In this document: piece by piece, positions 6,759 through 15,430 of the stretch
Layout: each line of letters opens with the position of its first letter
How positions within the stretch are numbered: position 1 is the stretch's first letter
Source of the DNA: a virus
Length of the DNA stretch: 43,623 bases
Direction: 5' to 3' (one strand)
IMG/VR virus record: IMGVR_UViG_3300005471_000028
Location: 1-43,623 of that record
Notes under the pieces: model-generated
Databases searched by the model: none
The model's input: the letters and a program-made list of their open reading frames with translations, nothing else
Told to the model about the DNA's origin: nothing
Made by a program: the position numbers and the translations under genes

Positions 6759-7529
6759 TTACCCGTGGTTCTGGCTGATCACGGCCAGATAGATCCCCGC
6801 GGTGTTCAACCAGATGAGCGTGACGAGGTCGTACTTCGCCGCGGTGACCGTGATCGTCGGCGTCGTGCCGGCGGGCCACTTCACCGTGCCCGGCCAGGCG
6901 ACCGTGAACGCGCCGGCGCCGGTGTCGAACACGAGCACGTAGCGCCCGCCGTCGACCGGATTACTGAGCGTGAGCGTGACGTTGCCGGTGAGCGTGAGCA
7001 GATGTTCGTTGCCGGCGTTCCAGTCGATCGTCTTCGCCGTGCCGCTGTTGCCGTCGGCGACGAGTGGCGAGAACGCCTGGCCGACGACCTTGAGTCCCGC
7101 CGCCGCATCCGCCGCGGCGCCGAGGCCCAGCCGCGAGAATTGCGGCGTCGCGGCCGTGTGGATGTTCTGCGGCGTCGAGAGCGTGACGGCGGCGCCGGCG
7201 CCGCTGTCGGCGACGACGATCTGATTCGCGGTACCGGTCAGGACGCGTTCATTGGGCAGCGTCGCATCGGCGACCAGGGCGACATACTGCGCGCCGATCG
7301 GGGCCTGCGCGGCGGCCGCGGCCGTCGCCGCATCCGAGAGCACGACCGCGATCGTCTTGCCGCCGTCCTTGATGAGCTTGCCGGTCGTGCCGTTGTAGAC
7401 CGCGATCCGGTCGGCGGTTGCCCCGGCCGGTCCGACGACGTCGCCCGTACCCGCATTGATGGCGACTTCGCCCAGGCGCTTCTTCAGCGCCAGGATCTCG
7501 CGGAGCAGCACGCCATCGTTACCGTCCAC
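6759..7529 (-). CDS. Tail fibre protein
   Basis: The protein has 256 residues with a GTG start at 7529. A short N-terminal coiled coil (LLREILALKKRLGEVAI) is followed by GDVVGPAGATADRIAVYNGT, a motif that recurs in phage tail fibres and appendages. The rest is Gly/Ala/Thr-rich beta structure, including HLLTLTGNVTLTLSNPVDGG and a terminal VTLIWLNTAGIYLAVIS strand pair typical of fibre tips. It probably forms a trimeric fibre. Its first codons overlap the end of the zinc-finger gene. Confidence 0.75.
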   Translation of the reverse strand: MDGNDGVLLREILALKKRLGEVAINAGTGDVVGPAGATADRIAVYNGTTGKLIKDGGKTIAVVLSDAATAAAAAQAPIGAQYVALVADATLPNERVLTGTANQIVVADSGAGAAVTLSTPQNIHTAATPQFSRLGLGAAADAAAGLKVVGQAFSPLVADGNSGTAKTIDWNAGNEHLLTLTGNVTLTLSNPVDGGRYVLVFDTGAGAFTVAWPGTVKWPAGTTPTITVTAAKYDLVTLIWLNTAGIYLAVISQNHG

Positions 7530-7773
7530 GTGTCTCTATCATCGCGAGCCGCTGCTCAAACGGCACACACGCGGCACACTGAGGGCCGCAGACCGGGCCC
7601 ATGCACCGCCGACAGAAGCCGCGGATCCGTCCCGATCCCCGCACGACGGCCCAGTGCGCATTGCAGTGCACGCACTGCAGCGTGTCGGCCACGGTCGCCT
7701 CCCCGATGAGCATCTGCCCGGACGGCTGGCGGACCGCCTGCGCGTCGGCGTAGGGCGTGCGGAGCCGCGTCAT
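7519..7773 (-). CDS. Small zinc-finger protein of the fibre cluster
   Basis: The protein has 84 residues from ATG 7773, which overlaps the upstream stop by ATGA. Ligand pairs are CVHCNAHW, then CRRCMGPVCGPQCAACVPFE, giving seven cysteines in a pattern seen in small proteins among phage tail genes. The C-terminal CVPFEQRLAMIE is typical of that group. It may act in fibre assembly or simply travel with the cluster; function is unproven. Confidence 0.7.
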   Translation of the reverse strand: MTRLRTPYADAQAVRQPSGQMLIGEATVADTLQCVHCNAHWAVVRGSGRIRGFCRRCMGPVCGPQCAACVPFEQRLAMIETRGR

Positions 7774-8213
7774 TCCTCGAAGAAGAACGTCGTCGCTTCG
7801 GTGAACTGCGTCGAGACCGCGATACACACGCATGCGATCCCGTCCCCTGCCAGCGCAGGAATCACAAACTCCCACCCCGGCCGCGCCCACCACTGCACGG
7901 TCGCCCGCTGATGGTGCCCGAGCTCCAAGAGAATCTCGTTCGCGGTCAACGTCGGCTCCACCGTGTAGGTGTGCTTCGACGTGCTGTACGCAACGGGATC
8001 CGCAAAATCCAGCGGCTTCGGCGTGACCGCCGTCCCCGTCCCATCGGCCGAGAACCGCTGCAGATAGAAGTGCGCGTTGTAATCGTTGGGCGCCGTGGAC
8101 GAGCTCAGGGTGATCCCCGCGATGCGCGGGCGGATCGTGGTCGAGGCAATAACGCTCAGCGTGCTGTCGGCCGCAACGAGCGCCATCGTGCCGCGCGTGG
8201 AATATTTCGCCAT
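7770..8213 (-). CDS. Conserved phage structural protein
   Basis: The protein has 147 residues; ATG 8213 is chosen because CAGGAG lies nine bases upstream, although reading is open to 8372. It is a beta-rich protein (MALVAADSTLSVIASTTIRP, YNAHFYLQRFS, ATVQWWARPGWEFVIP) with no named domain. Similar proteins lie after the tail tip in siphophages and are probably part of the fibre or adsorption apparatus. It is the first gene after the tail-tip gene. Confidence 0.65.
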   Translation of the reverse strand: MAKYSTRGTMALVAADSTLSVIASTTIRPRIAGITLSSSTAPNDYNAHFYLQRFSADGTGTAVTPKPLDFADPVAYSTSKHTYTVEPTLTANEILLELGHHQRATVQWWARPGWEFVIPALAGDGIACVCIAVSTQFTEATTFFFEE

Positions 8214-8239
8214 GTTGCTGTGTCTCCTGTTTGTTAGCC

Positions 8240-11200
8240 CTACACCGGCAGATCGACCGCGGTCATCGACGTCATCGACGACCAATCCTCCATGCCCGTC
8301 GTGACTGGATCCGCGATCGCGGCCAAGGCCTCCCCCGCCGGCGTCCCGTCGTAGCCGAGCAAGTCTTCGCAATCGAGCGCTTCGATCCGCACCCGGCGCG
8401 CGCCCACCTGCACCTGGTGCCGCACGACTTGCGCGAGGCGAATCGACGCAGGCCCAGACGACACGCTCGCAAAATGTCGATAGCGGAAGTAATCCCCAAG
8501 ATCGAGCGACGCCAACGTCTCCCCGCGCTCATCGACGACCGGCGCTTCGAACACGATCGTGCGGGGTGGATGGGTCGTCGTCAGCAGTTCCAAGCGGGCG
8601 AGGTGGTACGCCATCGTGATGCCTGGCGCGAAGGCATACTCGCGCTGTTCGCCCAGGAGCTCGCGGGCGTAGTTCGTGATCGCGTCGAGGTCTTCCGCGA
8701 CGTCGGTCGTGGTCCAGACGCCGGTCGCGTGGTTGTAATCGGCGCGAAACGGAATCCGATTGGCCTGCTCACTCCACCGCACATGCGTATCGAAACTGCC
8801 GGCCAGGATCTCGGTCGCGTCACGAATCAACGGCGCCGCGGCTTTGATCGCGGCGGTCGGATGCAACATGCAGATCCGGATCTGGCCGAAATGCGTGATC
8901 CCGAACCGCACACCGCACGACCGATTCCACGACGCGATCCAGCGACGCACCCCGGCCCGATCGCCGGCGCGCGCGCCGATGACGGCGGCGCCGACATAGC
9001 CGGCCGGGGTACCCGAGCCGTCATCGAAGAACGGCAACCGCTCCACCCCAATCGCGGAGCAGGCGTCGAAGCTGGCTTCATCAATGACCGGGACATCGCC
9101 ATCGAACAACGCCCAGGAGGGCGTCGTGAGCCGGGCCCCAGACTGATACCCGTCCGGTCCACGATGGGCGACGTAGTTGATGAGAAAGTCCTCGTACTGC
9201 AGGATCCGGTCGGTGATGGCGTCGCCGGTCCCGTCCCCGTTCGGTTCGATCCCTTCGACTTCGACGGTCAACTGCTTGTGCCCCAACGCACACGCATCGG
9301 GGTCGGTCAGGGCCGGCGCCGCAGCCTCGAGATCCGTGACCAGGCCGAAGATGAGCGAATACCGGCGGTCGTTCCCATACGTCGAACTCGGGAAGTCGAT
9401 ATAGGGGGCGCCGAATTCGGTGTCATGGCCGGTGTGATGGGGGACCAGCCACTGCGTGCCTTCATCTGCAATCACGGAGACGGTGTCGACCCGGATGTCT
9501 GGCACATCGGCGCAGGCATGCGAGGCCAGCAGCCAGACGTGGAAATCGTCGCCGCTGACATCCATGATCCCGAGGTACGTGGGCGTGACACAGAACCCCT
9601 GCGGCGAGGCCGGGTCAATGCCGGGGACGCGCCGATGGATCCCGTAGATGATCGGCTCGGGCGTTTCGCTGTCGAGCGAGTCCGACACCACGGAGAGCTG
9701 GTCGAGACAGCCGTCCCGGATCAACCGCCACGGCAGGAGCCCCTGATCGTAGAGGACGGTGTGCGACACGATGTCCCCGAGCGTCAGATCCCACGCCAGG
9801 GGCTTCGTCGGCGTCGCGTCGATGATGGGCCCCACGAACGGCGTGTACGGCGTCCGCAACGTCGCCCGCGCGGCGCGCGAAATCATCCGCACGGTCAACG
9901 GCTCGGACCAGTACCGACCCGTCGGACTCGCGAAGCGCTCCCGAATGGATCGGTCGTAGTCGGAGAGCTGCAGCGAGAACGTGGAGCCGGTCCAATCGCC
10001 CGTCCACGGATGCGACAAGGCCCGATCGGCGTTGCCGAACGCGATCACGCGCGCTTCTTTGAAGCCCCCGTAATAGCTCCCGGGGCACTGCATGTCCTGG
10101 TCGGAATAGAAATTCGTCGTGGCGGTCGGCACGATGCGCGGCCACTCGACCCACGCATGCGGCCCCATCCACCCTTCTGGCAGGGACGACCGGGCGGTCG
10201 GGATGGCCCCGATCACTCCGCCGTCAGGGGCGCCCGTCGTCGGGGCGTATTGCATCACCGCCCAGTTGAGGAGCGCGATCGGTCCGGTATCGCCGTTCAC
10301 CAAGCCGATGTCCCAGGTATCACTCGATCCGATGGACACACGGGAGAGGAGATCTGGCGGCGCGTCGCCCTCGGTGACGGCGGGTTGTGCGGGCGTCGTC
10401 ACCGTCAGCGCCGTCGCGGCGCTGTTCCGGCGCACGGTCACCACATGCGGATCGGTGCCGGTTGCGCCTGACCAGATATGCGCGTGCAGGTTCCGGAGTT
10501 CAAACGTCTCGAGTCCCCCGAGCACGGTCGCATCCGCCTCTGCGGCCACCTGGTTGTACTGGCGCGGCGGGCTGTAGCGCGTGCTCAGACTCGCAAGTGC
10601 TTGCGCGCCGCCGGGAGACGTAATGATTGACGCCCCGTCCAGCGCCGTCTCAAACCGATACGCCATCCGGGCTTCGGTCGGCGCGGCCCCGGCGCTCATC
10701 TGCGCTTCCACGTGAACGCGGTGCCCCTCGACGACCGCAATCGCACACGTGACCACCGCTGACGTGGCCGTGCCGCTGACCGTCAACCCGATGCCGGTAA
10801 GCACGTCGTTCACGAAGACGTCGAACGCGATGGACTTGCCGCTGCCCGGTGCGGTGGTGACGTTCACGGCGACGCGCGTAATCGTGCCCGCCACAGGGAC
10901 GAGGTTCCGGACGGAAACGGATCCGACCGCGCCCCACCCATTCGCACCGAAGACGCCTTGCTTGTAGACGAAGGCATCGCTGACGAGCACCGCGCCATCG
11001 ATCCCGCCGCCGTAACACGACACGAACGACTCCGACCCGTCGATCACCAGACTGATACGGCCATCCGTGATCGAGGGCGACCCCGCGGGCACATGGGCCA
11101 GGCTGACGAGATCCCCGTCGGCAATGGCCACAGACGCCACGATAGACGCGGCGGTGTCCGTGCCACTGATCGTCAGGGTGAGCGCGGTATCGACGCCATC

Positions 11201-11404
11201 GACGCGGAAGGCAAAGGTGCGCGACTTCCCCACACCGGGCGCCGCGTCGAGCGTGACCCGGAGCCCCGTGGCCCGCGCCTGCCCAAGCCATTGATGCGAC
11301 ACGACCGCTTCGGTCGTCGACGCCGCATCCAGAATCCCGGGCGAGAGATATTCGGTGGTCGCCGCCAGCGCCGTCCGCGTCGTGAGAATCTGCCGGGTCG
11401 GCAT
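8240..11404 (-). CDS. Tail tip / baseplate hub protein
   Basis: The protein has 1054 residues and follows the distal tail gene directly. The N-terminal 340 or so residues hold three related beta-sandwich units; two share GKSRTFAFRVDG / GKSIAFDVFVND followed by LTISGTDTAAS / LTVSGTATSAV. From about residue 440 the protein becomes a hub-like region with repeated DY.R..R, LGD and LTVEVEG segments, ending in a strand-rich domain (FEAPVVDERGETLASLDLGD, VRHQVQVGARRVRIEALDC). This matches the size, order and C-terminal style of siphophage tail-associated proteins. Likely role: closes the tube and carries fibres. Confidence 0.8.
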   Translation of the reverse strand: MPTRQILTTRTALAATTEYLSPGILDAASTTEAVVSHQWLGQARATGLRVTLDAAPGVGKSRTFAFRVDGVDTALTLTISGTDTAASIVASVAIADGDLVSLAHVPAGSPSITDGRISLVIDGSESFVSCYGGGIDGAVLVSDAFVYKQGVFGANGWGAVGSVSVRNLVPVAGTITRVAVNVTTAPGSGKSIAFDVFVNDVLTGIGLTVSGTATSAVVTCAIAVVEGHRVHVEAQMSAGAAPTEARMAYRFETALDGASIITSPGGAQALASLSTRYSPPRQYNQVAAEADATVLGGLETFELRNLHAHIWSGATGTDPHVVTVRRNSAATALTVTTPAQPAVTEGDAPPDLLSRVSIGSSDTWDIGLVNGDTGPIALLNWAVMQYAPTTGAPDGGVIGAIPTARSSLPEGWMGPHAWVEWPRIVPTATTNFYSDQDMQCPGSYYGGFKEARVIAFGNADRALSHPWTGDWTGSTFSLQLSDYDRSIRERFASPTGRYWSEPLTVRMISRAARATLRTPYTPFVGPIIDATPTKPLAWDLTLGDIVSHTVLYDQGLLPWRLIRDGCLDQLSVVSDSLDSETPEPIIYGIHRRVPGIDPASPQGFCVTPTYLGIMDVSGDDFHVWLLASHACADVPDIRVDTVSVIADEGTQWLVPHHTGHDTEFGAPYIDFPSSTYGNDRRYSLIFGLVTDLEAAAPALTDPDACALGHKQLTVEVEGIEPNGDGTGDAITDRILQYEDFLINYVAHRGPDGYQSGARLTTPSWALFDGDVPVIDEASFDACSAIGVERLPFFDDGSGTPAGYVGAAVIGARAGDRAGVRRWIASWNRSCGVRFGITHFGQIRICMLHPTAAIKAAAPLIRDATEILAGSFDTHVRWSEQANRIPFRADYNHATGVWTTTDVAEDLDAITNYARELLGEQREYAFAPGITMAYHLARLELLTTTHPPRTIVFEAPVVDERGETLASLDLGDYFRYRHFASVSSGPASIRLAQVVRHQVQVGARRVRIEALDCEDLLGYDGTPAGEALAAIADPVTTGMEDWSSMTSMTAVDLPV

Positions 11405-12172
11405 CTACGGCCAGTCCAAGCCCCGCGAGCATTCCTGCACGCGGAACTCAAAGCTGCTGTACGTGGGGACCAGATACGAGCGCCGCCCGACCGGCTCGAC
11501 CCACCGCACGATCCAGGGATCGGTCCCGTTGGCATGGGCGGGGATCATCAGGAACGGCCGCTGCCGTCCGCCGCAGACGCGCCGGAGGTTTTGCAGGATC
11601 ACCGACTGCGCATCCAGGGCGCCCATCTCGGCCTCCAAGGTGCGCCGCGGGCCTTCGAGCTGGTAGATCGTTTCGACGCCGAGCTCGGTCGCTTGCTCGA
11701 TCAGGCCGTAGCCTTCGGACTCACTGAACGAGCTCGTCCAGCGAATATCTTTCGTGAACGTCCGCAGCGCGGTCAGGAGCATCACGCGGCCGATCTTGAT
11801 GTTCTGGCTGTTCGCCGCGCCAAAGGTCAGCGTCCAGGTCGCATGCGTCGACGAGAAGGTCGTCGAGGCGCTGGTGGTCCAGCCATCCGCCCGCGCGGCC
11901 GGAATCGTGATCGCTTGCGAGAACCCGCCGCCGTTGGCGATCGTGACCGAGCCGAGTGCGGCATCGAGGTTGTGATAGAGCAGGATGCACCCCACGATGG
12001 TCTGCGACGACGGCAGCGTGATCACAAACGATCCCGTCGGCGTCGTGAGCTTCGCGGGTTTCGCGGGATTCTCGGTGCCGAGGTTCTCCGCCGCGTAGTC
12101 GGGATCTTCCGCGCTGGCGGTGATCGTGCTCGCACTCAGGGTCGCGTCGTCCGTCGGGAGGGCATACTGCAT
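11405..12172 (-). CDS. Distal tail protein with discoidin-like N-terminus
   Basis: The protein has 255 residues and starts at ATG 12172, overlapping the tape-measure stop as TAATG. Residues 1-130 resemble a discoidin/galactose-binding sandwich (YAAENLGTENPAKPAKLT, FVITLPSSQTIVGCILLY, HATWTLTFGA). The remainder (DIRWTSSFSESEGYG, FLMIPAHANG, SFEFRVQECSRGL) is the kind of tail-interface part seen in Dit-like proteins. Position between tape measure and tail tip supports the call. The sandwich may bind host surface sugar. Confidence 0.7.
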   Translation of the reverse strand: MQYALPTDDATLSASTITASAEDPDYAAENLGTENPAKPAKLTTPTGSFVITLPSSQTIVGCILLYHNLDAALGSVTIANGGGFSQAITIPAARADGWTTSASTTFSSTHATWTLTFGAANSQNIKIGRVMLLTALRTFTKDIRWTSSFSESEGYGLIEQATELGVETIYQLEGPRRTLEAEMGALDAQSVILQNLRRVCGGRQRPFLMIPAHANGTDPWIVRWVEPVGRRSYLVPTYSSFEFRVQECSRGLDWP

Positions 12173-14265
12173 TACGTCTCCGCCGCGACGCGTTTGATGT
12201 TCGACGCGAGAAAGCCTTTGTTCGACCGCAGCGCACCGCTGACCGCGTTCGTGAAATGCGGGGATTCGACGAAGTCGCGCACGCCTTGCCAGTCGATCGT
12301 CGAGATGTGGTTGTGCACCGACACGCTGGAACTGCCCCCGCCGCGCCGCATGGCATCGGCAGGCACCGCCCCGGCCCCCGCGGGATGCGCGAGCGCCGCG
12401 TCGATCCCCGCCGTGGCGGCGTTGAGCTCCTTCATCGTGTCCGCGCTATTCAAGGCGGACATCAACGCCGCGGCGCGCTCGCCGCCGTAGCCCGCCGCCT
12501 CGAGCGCGGCGGTCGTGCCAGCGAGGTGACTGCCGCCGTATTTCTGGTCGCGGGCGGGATTGACTTTCAGCGCTTCTTCGCCCCCGCCGTACAGTTTTTT
12601 CAGCAGCAACCCGCCACCGATCGCGCCCGCGATCCCAATCGTCCAGGGATTGGTCGCGAGGGCGCCGAGGGTTGCGCCGAGGCCACCGCCCGCCGCCGCC
12701 CCGCCCCCGAGGATTGAGGCTTCGACCCCCGCCACTCCCCCGGCCGCGCCGGTCCCGCCGGCAAACAACCCGCCCAGCAGGCCCGCGCCCCCGCCCCCGA
12801 GCGACGACATGAGGACGCCGCTGCCACCGCCGAGCATGCCCCCGCCCCCGCCGCCGAGGCCGATCATCCCCATGAGCGAACTGGCGCCCGCATTCATCAC
12901 GGCCCCGCCGAGGCCGCCGAGCAGCTTCGCGGCCCAGGACGGCATGAATCCGTCCAGCCATCCGGTCAACGTCGATTCCAGTTCGGAGAGCATCGAGCGG
13001 ATGGAATTCTGGACGGACGCCGCCATGTTGCTGAACGCGCTCGCCACAAAGCCCGTCGCCGAGATGGTGGGCGCGACCATGACGCCATCGAGCTGCGCGA
13101 AATGCTCATCAATGCCGCGCACCATGTCGGGGACGTACGACCCGCCGACGACGGCGTCGTACATCCCTTTGAAGTAGCCGGTGACGGCGTCGATCTTGGC
13201 TTTGATGGCGGTGACGACGGCCGCGAACTTGTCATACAGCCAGGTCTTGATCGCGGCGTAGGTCGCGGCGACGATCGCGGTGATCTGATCGCCCCACTTG
13301 TACCAAACGAGGCCCACGGCAATCACCGCGAGCGCGATCAATCCTTGTGGACCCAGGAAGGCGAGCACCGTGCCGAACACGGCGGGCAGCGTCGTGGTAA
13401 AGAAGGCAATCCCCCCGGCGAACAACGCGGGCAGCGTCGCCGTGAAGAACCCGCCGAGGGCGGTGCCGGCGGCCATGAGCGACCCCAACGCCGCCGTCGG
13501 GCCCCCCGCCGCCAGAATCGCGATGCCGATACTCGACAGCGACGGCATGAATGCGAGCAGCCCCGCCGTCGCGACTTGCACGCCTTGCGGGAGCAAGGTG
13601 AACGCGTTCAAGAGGGGCAACAACGCTTCGGCTTGCAGATTGGAAATGCGCAGCTGCATCTCGTGCCACTTATCGCCCGTCGCGTCCGCGGAGGCGATCA
13701 TCGCGTTCGACATGATCGGCGCCGCGCTGGCGATGTCCAGAATGCCGGCCTTGATCGCCGGCAGCATTTGCTGGGCGCCGCGGCCGAAGATGTCGACGGC
13801 CGTCGCGCTTTGGAGCAAGGGATCCGGGATCGCCCGGATGGCGTCAGCGATGGTGATGAACGCCTGATCCGGCGTCATCGCCTGCAGCTGCTGGACCGAC
13901 AGCCCCATATCCTCGAGGGCCTTCGGGAGTTTGCCGTCGTTGAGGCGATCCGCCATCACGCGGATCGAGGTGGCGACCGCGTCGAAGGAGGACCCGCTTT
14001 GCGAGGCCGCAAACTCTAACTTTTGTACGGCTTCGGCGCTGATCCCAACACGCTCGGCCATGTCCGCGATCCGGCTGGAGGCTTCGATCGCGTGCTCCGC
14101 GGCGGACGTAATCGCGTGGACGGAGAACGCCGCCGCCACCGCGGTGCCGACGTTGCGCAGCCGTCCGCCGACGCCGGTGACCGCACCTTCAACGCCGGCC
14201 AGGCCCTTTTGGACGTCTTGGGCGTTGACGCTGACGCGCACCGCTAAATTGGCGACAGTTCCCAT
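12172..14265 (-). CDS. Tape measure protein
   Basis: The protein has 697 residues. The N-terminal part is helical with ADMAERVGISAEAVQKLEFA and MADRLNDGKLPKALEDMGLS, typical of tape measures of the TP901/lambda-H kind. The middle is hydrophobic with several membrane-like segments (about residues 230-330). A Gly-rich stretch follows (about 455-545). At the usual 0.15 nm per residue it implies a tail near 100 nm, which is inference. Its start overlaps the gpGT extension stop as TAATG, and its stop overlaps the distal tail start the same way. Confidence 0.9.
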   Translation of the reverse strand: MGTVANLAVRVSVNAQDVQKGLAGVEGAVTGVGGRLRNVGTAVAAAFSVHAITSAAEHAIEASSRIADMAERVGISAEAVQKLEFAASQSGSSFDAVATSIRVMADRLNDGKLPKALEDMGLSVQQLQAMTPDQAFITIADAIRAIPDPLLQSATAVDIFGRGAQQMLPAIKAGILDIASAAPIMSNAMIASADATGDKWHEMQLRISNLQAEALLPLLNAFTLLPQGVQVATAGLLAFMPSLSSIGIAILAAGGPTAALGSLMAAGTALGGFFTATLPALFAGGIAFFTTTLPAVFGTVLAFLGPQGLIALAVIAVGLVWYKWGDQITAIVAATYAAIKTWLYDKFAAVVTAIKAKIDAVTGYFKGMYDAVVGGSYVPDMVRGIDEHFAQLDGVMVAPTISATGFVASAFSNMAASVQNSIRSMLSELESTLTGWLDGFMPSWAAKLLGGLGGAVMNAGASSLMGMIGLGGGGGGMLGGGSGVLMSSLGGGGAGLLGGLFAGGTGAAGGVAGVEASILGGGAAAGGGLGATLGALATNPWTIGIAGAIGGGLLLKKLYGGGEEALKVNPARDQKYGGSHLAGTTAALEAAGYGGERAAALMSALNSADTMKELNAATAGIDAALAHPAGAGAVPADAMRRGGGSSSVSVHNHISTIDWQGVRDFVESPHFTNAVSGALRSNKGFLASNIKRVAAET

Positions 14266-14543
14266 TAGTCCTCAGTGCGCGATCGCTTTCGACCCAGCAA
14301 TTTGTCGACGCTCGGGGGCCGTTTCCCTTTTTTCATGTGAATCGCATAGTGATGCGTGATCATCCACGCGACCCGTTCCCACTGCCGCTCCTCACGTGCG
14401 CGAGACGCCTGGAGAAACCCGAGGAATTCGGCGGGCGTCATGCGCCAGAATTCCCACGGCCGCAACCCGGCGTCGAAGCCGCGGATCAGCGCGGCGTCGC
14501 AGTACTGCCGGAAGCGGCGTCCGTCACCGCTTCCGGCTGCGCG
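14265..14543 (-). CDS. Tail chaperone frameshift extension (gpT-like)
   Basis: This is the -1 frame continuation of the tail chaperone, 92 residues if entered at the slippery site, giving a 200-residue gpGT-type fusion. The conserved part is FDAGLRPWEFWRMTPAEFL, then ERVAWMITHHYAIHMKKGK, resembling C-terminal halves of tail assembly chaperones that contact the tape measure. It has no convincing start of its own; reading is open back to 14651 but the extra residues are low-complexity. It ends in the TAATG that starts the tape measure. Confidence 0.8.
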   Translation of the reverse strand, partial: RAAGSGDGRRFRQYCDAALIRGFDAGLRPWEFWRMTPAEFLGFLQASRAREERQWERVAWMITHHYAIHMKKGKRPPSVDKLLGRKRSRTED

Positions 14544-14866
14544 TTTCCCTCGTCCACCACCGCCGCCTTCTTCTGCGTGAGCCCGCCGCTCTCGAGCGCC
14601 TCGAGGAGCACATCCGCGAGGTCGTCGAGCGTGTGGCCGGTCTCGATCCAATGGTCCTGAATCAGATCACCGGCTTTCACGGGCGTCATCGTGCGATCCA
14701 TCCAGCGGAGGCCGTAGGACAGCAAGGTGCGGGCGCCGTGAAACTGCATCCCGACGAGGAGGTCTTGAAACCCTCGCCCGGTCGCCTGTTCCATGTCCGC
14801 GATGTCGTTGTGGCGGTAGCGCAGCTTGCGCGGTTTGTCGAGAACGATGTCCACCCATGCCGGCAT
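14486..14866 (-). CDS. Tail assembly chaperone (gpG-like)
   Basis: The protein has 126 residues. The N-terminus (PAWVDIVLDKPRKLRYRHND, IADMEQATGRGFQDLL) and the following helices match tail-tube chaperones that coat the tape measure before tube assembly. The C-terminus after the slippery heptamer is a disordered Ala/Thr tail, as expected for the unshifted product. In lambda and many siphophages the G:GT ratio is set by frameshifting. The gene lies between the tail tube gene and the tape measure, the usual place. Confidence 0.85.
   Translation of the reverse strand: MPAWVDIVLDKPRKLRYRHNDIADMEQATGRGFQDLLVGMQFHGARTLLSYGLRWMDRTMTPVKAGDLIQDHWIETGHTLDDLADVLLEALESGGLTQKKAAVVDEGNAQPEAVTDAASGSTATPR
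14543..14549 (-). promoter_or_regulatory. -1 ribosomal frameshift site GGGAAAC
   Basis: On the minus strand the heptamer GGGAAAC sits in the correct phase (G GGA AAC) of the gpG frame at codons for Gly-Asn. A -1 slip continues as CGC GCA GCC in the gpT frame without a stop. This is an X XXY YYZ slippery site, one base different from the GGGAAAG of lambda G/T. Confidence 0.85.
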
Positions 14867-14900
14867 CCCGTGTACCCTCCCGATCCCCGAAAGAGACTCA

Positions 14901-14960
14901 TTCGGCTGGCAGCACGAGTCGGGAGGCTCGTGACGCAGGGTGCCCCCTGTGCCAGCCGAA
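14901..14960 (-). ncRNA. Three-way-junction RNA element after the tail tube gene
   Basis: An 11-bp perfect closing stem (14901-14911 with 14950-14960) encloses two hairpins: 14913-14918 with 14927-14932 (6 bp, 8-base loop) and 14936-14940 with 14945-14949 (5 bp, 4-base loop). It lies between the tail tube stop and the chaperone start. It may act as an attenuator, RNA-processing site or stability element lowering chaperone expression. There is no strong T-run, so simple intrinsic termination is uncertain. Confidence 0.6.
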
Positions 14961-14974
14961 GCGAACGGGCCGCC

Positions 14975-15400
14975 TTACCAGGTGGTCACGGTGATGTTGC
15001 CGCTCACGTGCAGGCTCGCGCTCCACGTGGTGAGGTCTTCCGCCTCCGTGGGACGGTTGTATTCCGTCAACACGCACTCGCCCAGCACCTTCACGTACCC
15101 ACCCGTGGATCCCGCGGGGCCGTATTCGAAACTCGCGGACGTGAGGGTCCCGGCGCGGAAGGCCGCCGACAACCCGGCGAGAATCCCGTCGAGCGTCGGA
15201 TCCCAGATCCCCTCGAGCTTGATCTCGCAATCGCCGAACGACACGAGGTAGCTGTGATTCGTGGATCCGATCGTGGTGGTCTTCAGCTCGTCGATCGATT
15301 CGGAAAAGTCGATCGAGGTGATGTACGTCGTGACGGTCTGCAGCGATCCGGCTGCGTTGTCGAGTTTGAAGACCGCAAATTTGCCAGCGGTAAACGCCAT
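14975..15400 (-). CDS. Major tail (tube) protein
   Basis: The protein has 141 residues and an AAGGACAAGG ribosome region before ATG 15400. It has the beta-rich plan of siphophage tail tubes: ITSIDFSESIDELKTTTIGS, SYLVSFGDCEIKLEGIWDP, SASFEYGPAGSTGGYVKVLG, then EDLTTWSASLHVSGNITVT. The segment that avoids the tube lumen and the terminal strand pair fit the lambda gpV/phage tail tube fold. It should be one of the most abundant virion proteins. The RNA element at 14901-14960 follows its stop. Confidence 0.85.
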   Translation of the reverse strand: MAFTAGKFAVFKLDNAAGSLQTVTTYITSIDFSESIDELKTTTIGSTNHSYLVSFGDCEIKLEGIWDPTLDGILAGLSAAFRAGTLTSASFEYGPAGSTGGYVKVLGECVLTEYNRPTEAEDLTTWSASLHVSGNITVTTW

Positions 15401-15430
15401 GGGCCTTGTCCTTTGTGCTGAACGAAACGG

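Noticed and set aside
8231-10471. A 746-codon open frame on the plus strand
   Set aside because: It lies antisense to the tail-tip gene, is Arg/His/Gly-rich and has no domain. In GC-rich DNA such long antisense frames arise by chance.
10958-12490. A 510-codon open frame on the plus strand
   Set aside because: It is antisense to the tail-tip, distal tail and tape-measure genes and has no recognisable content.
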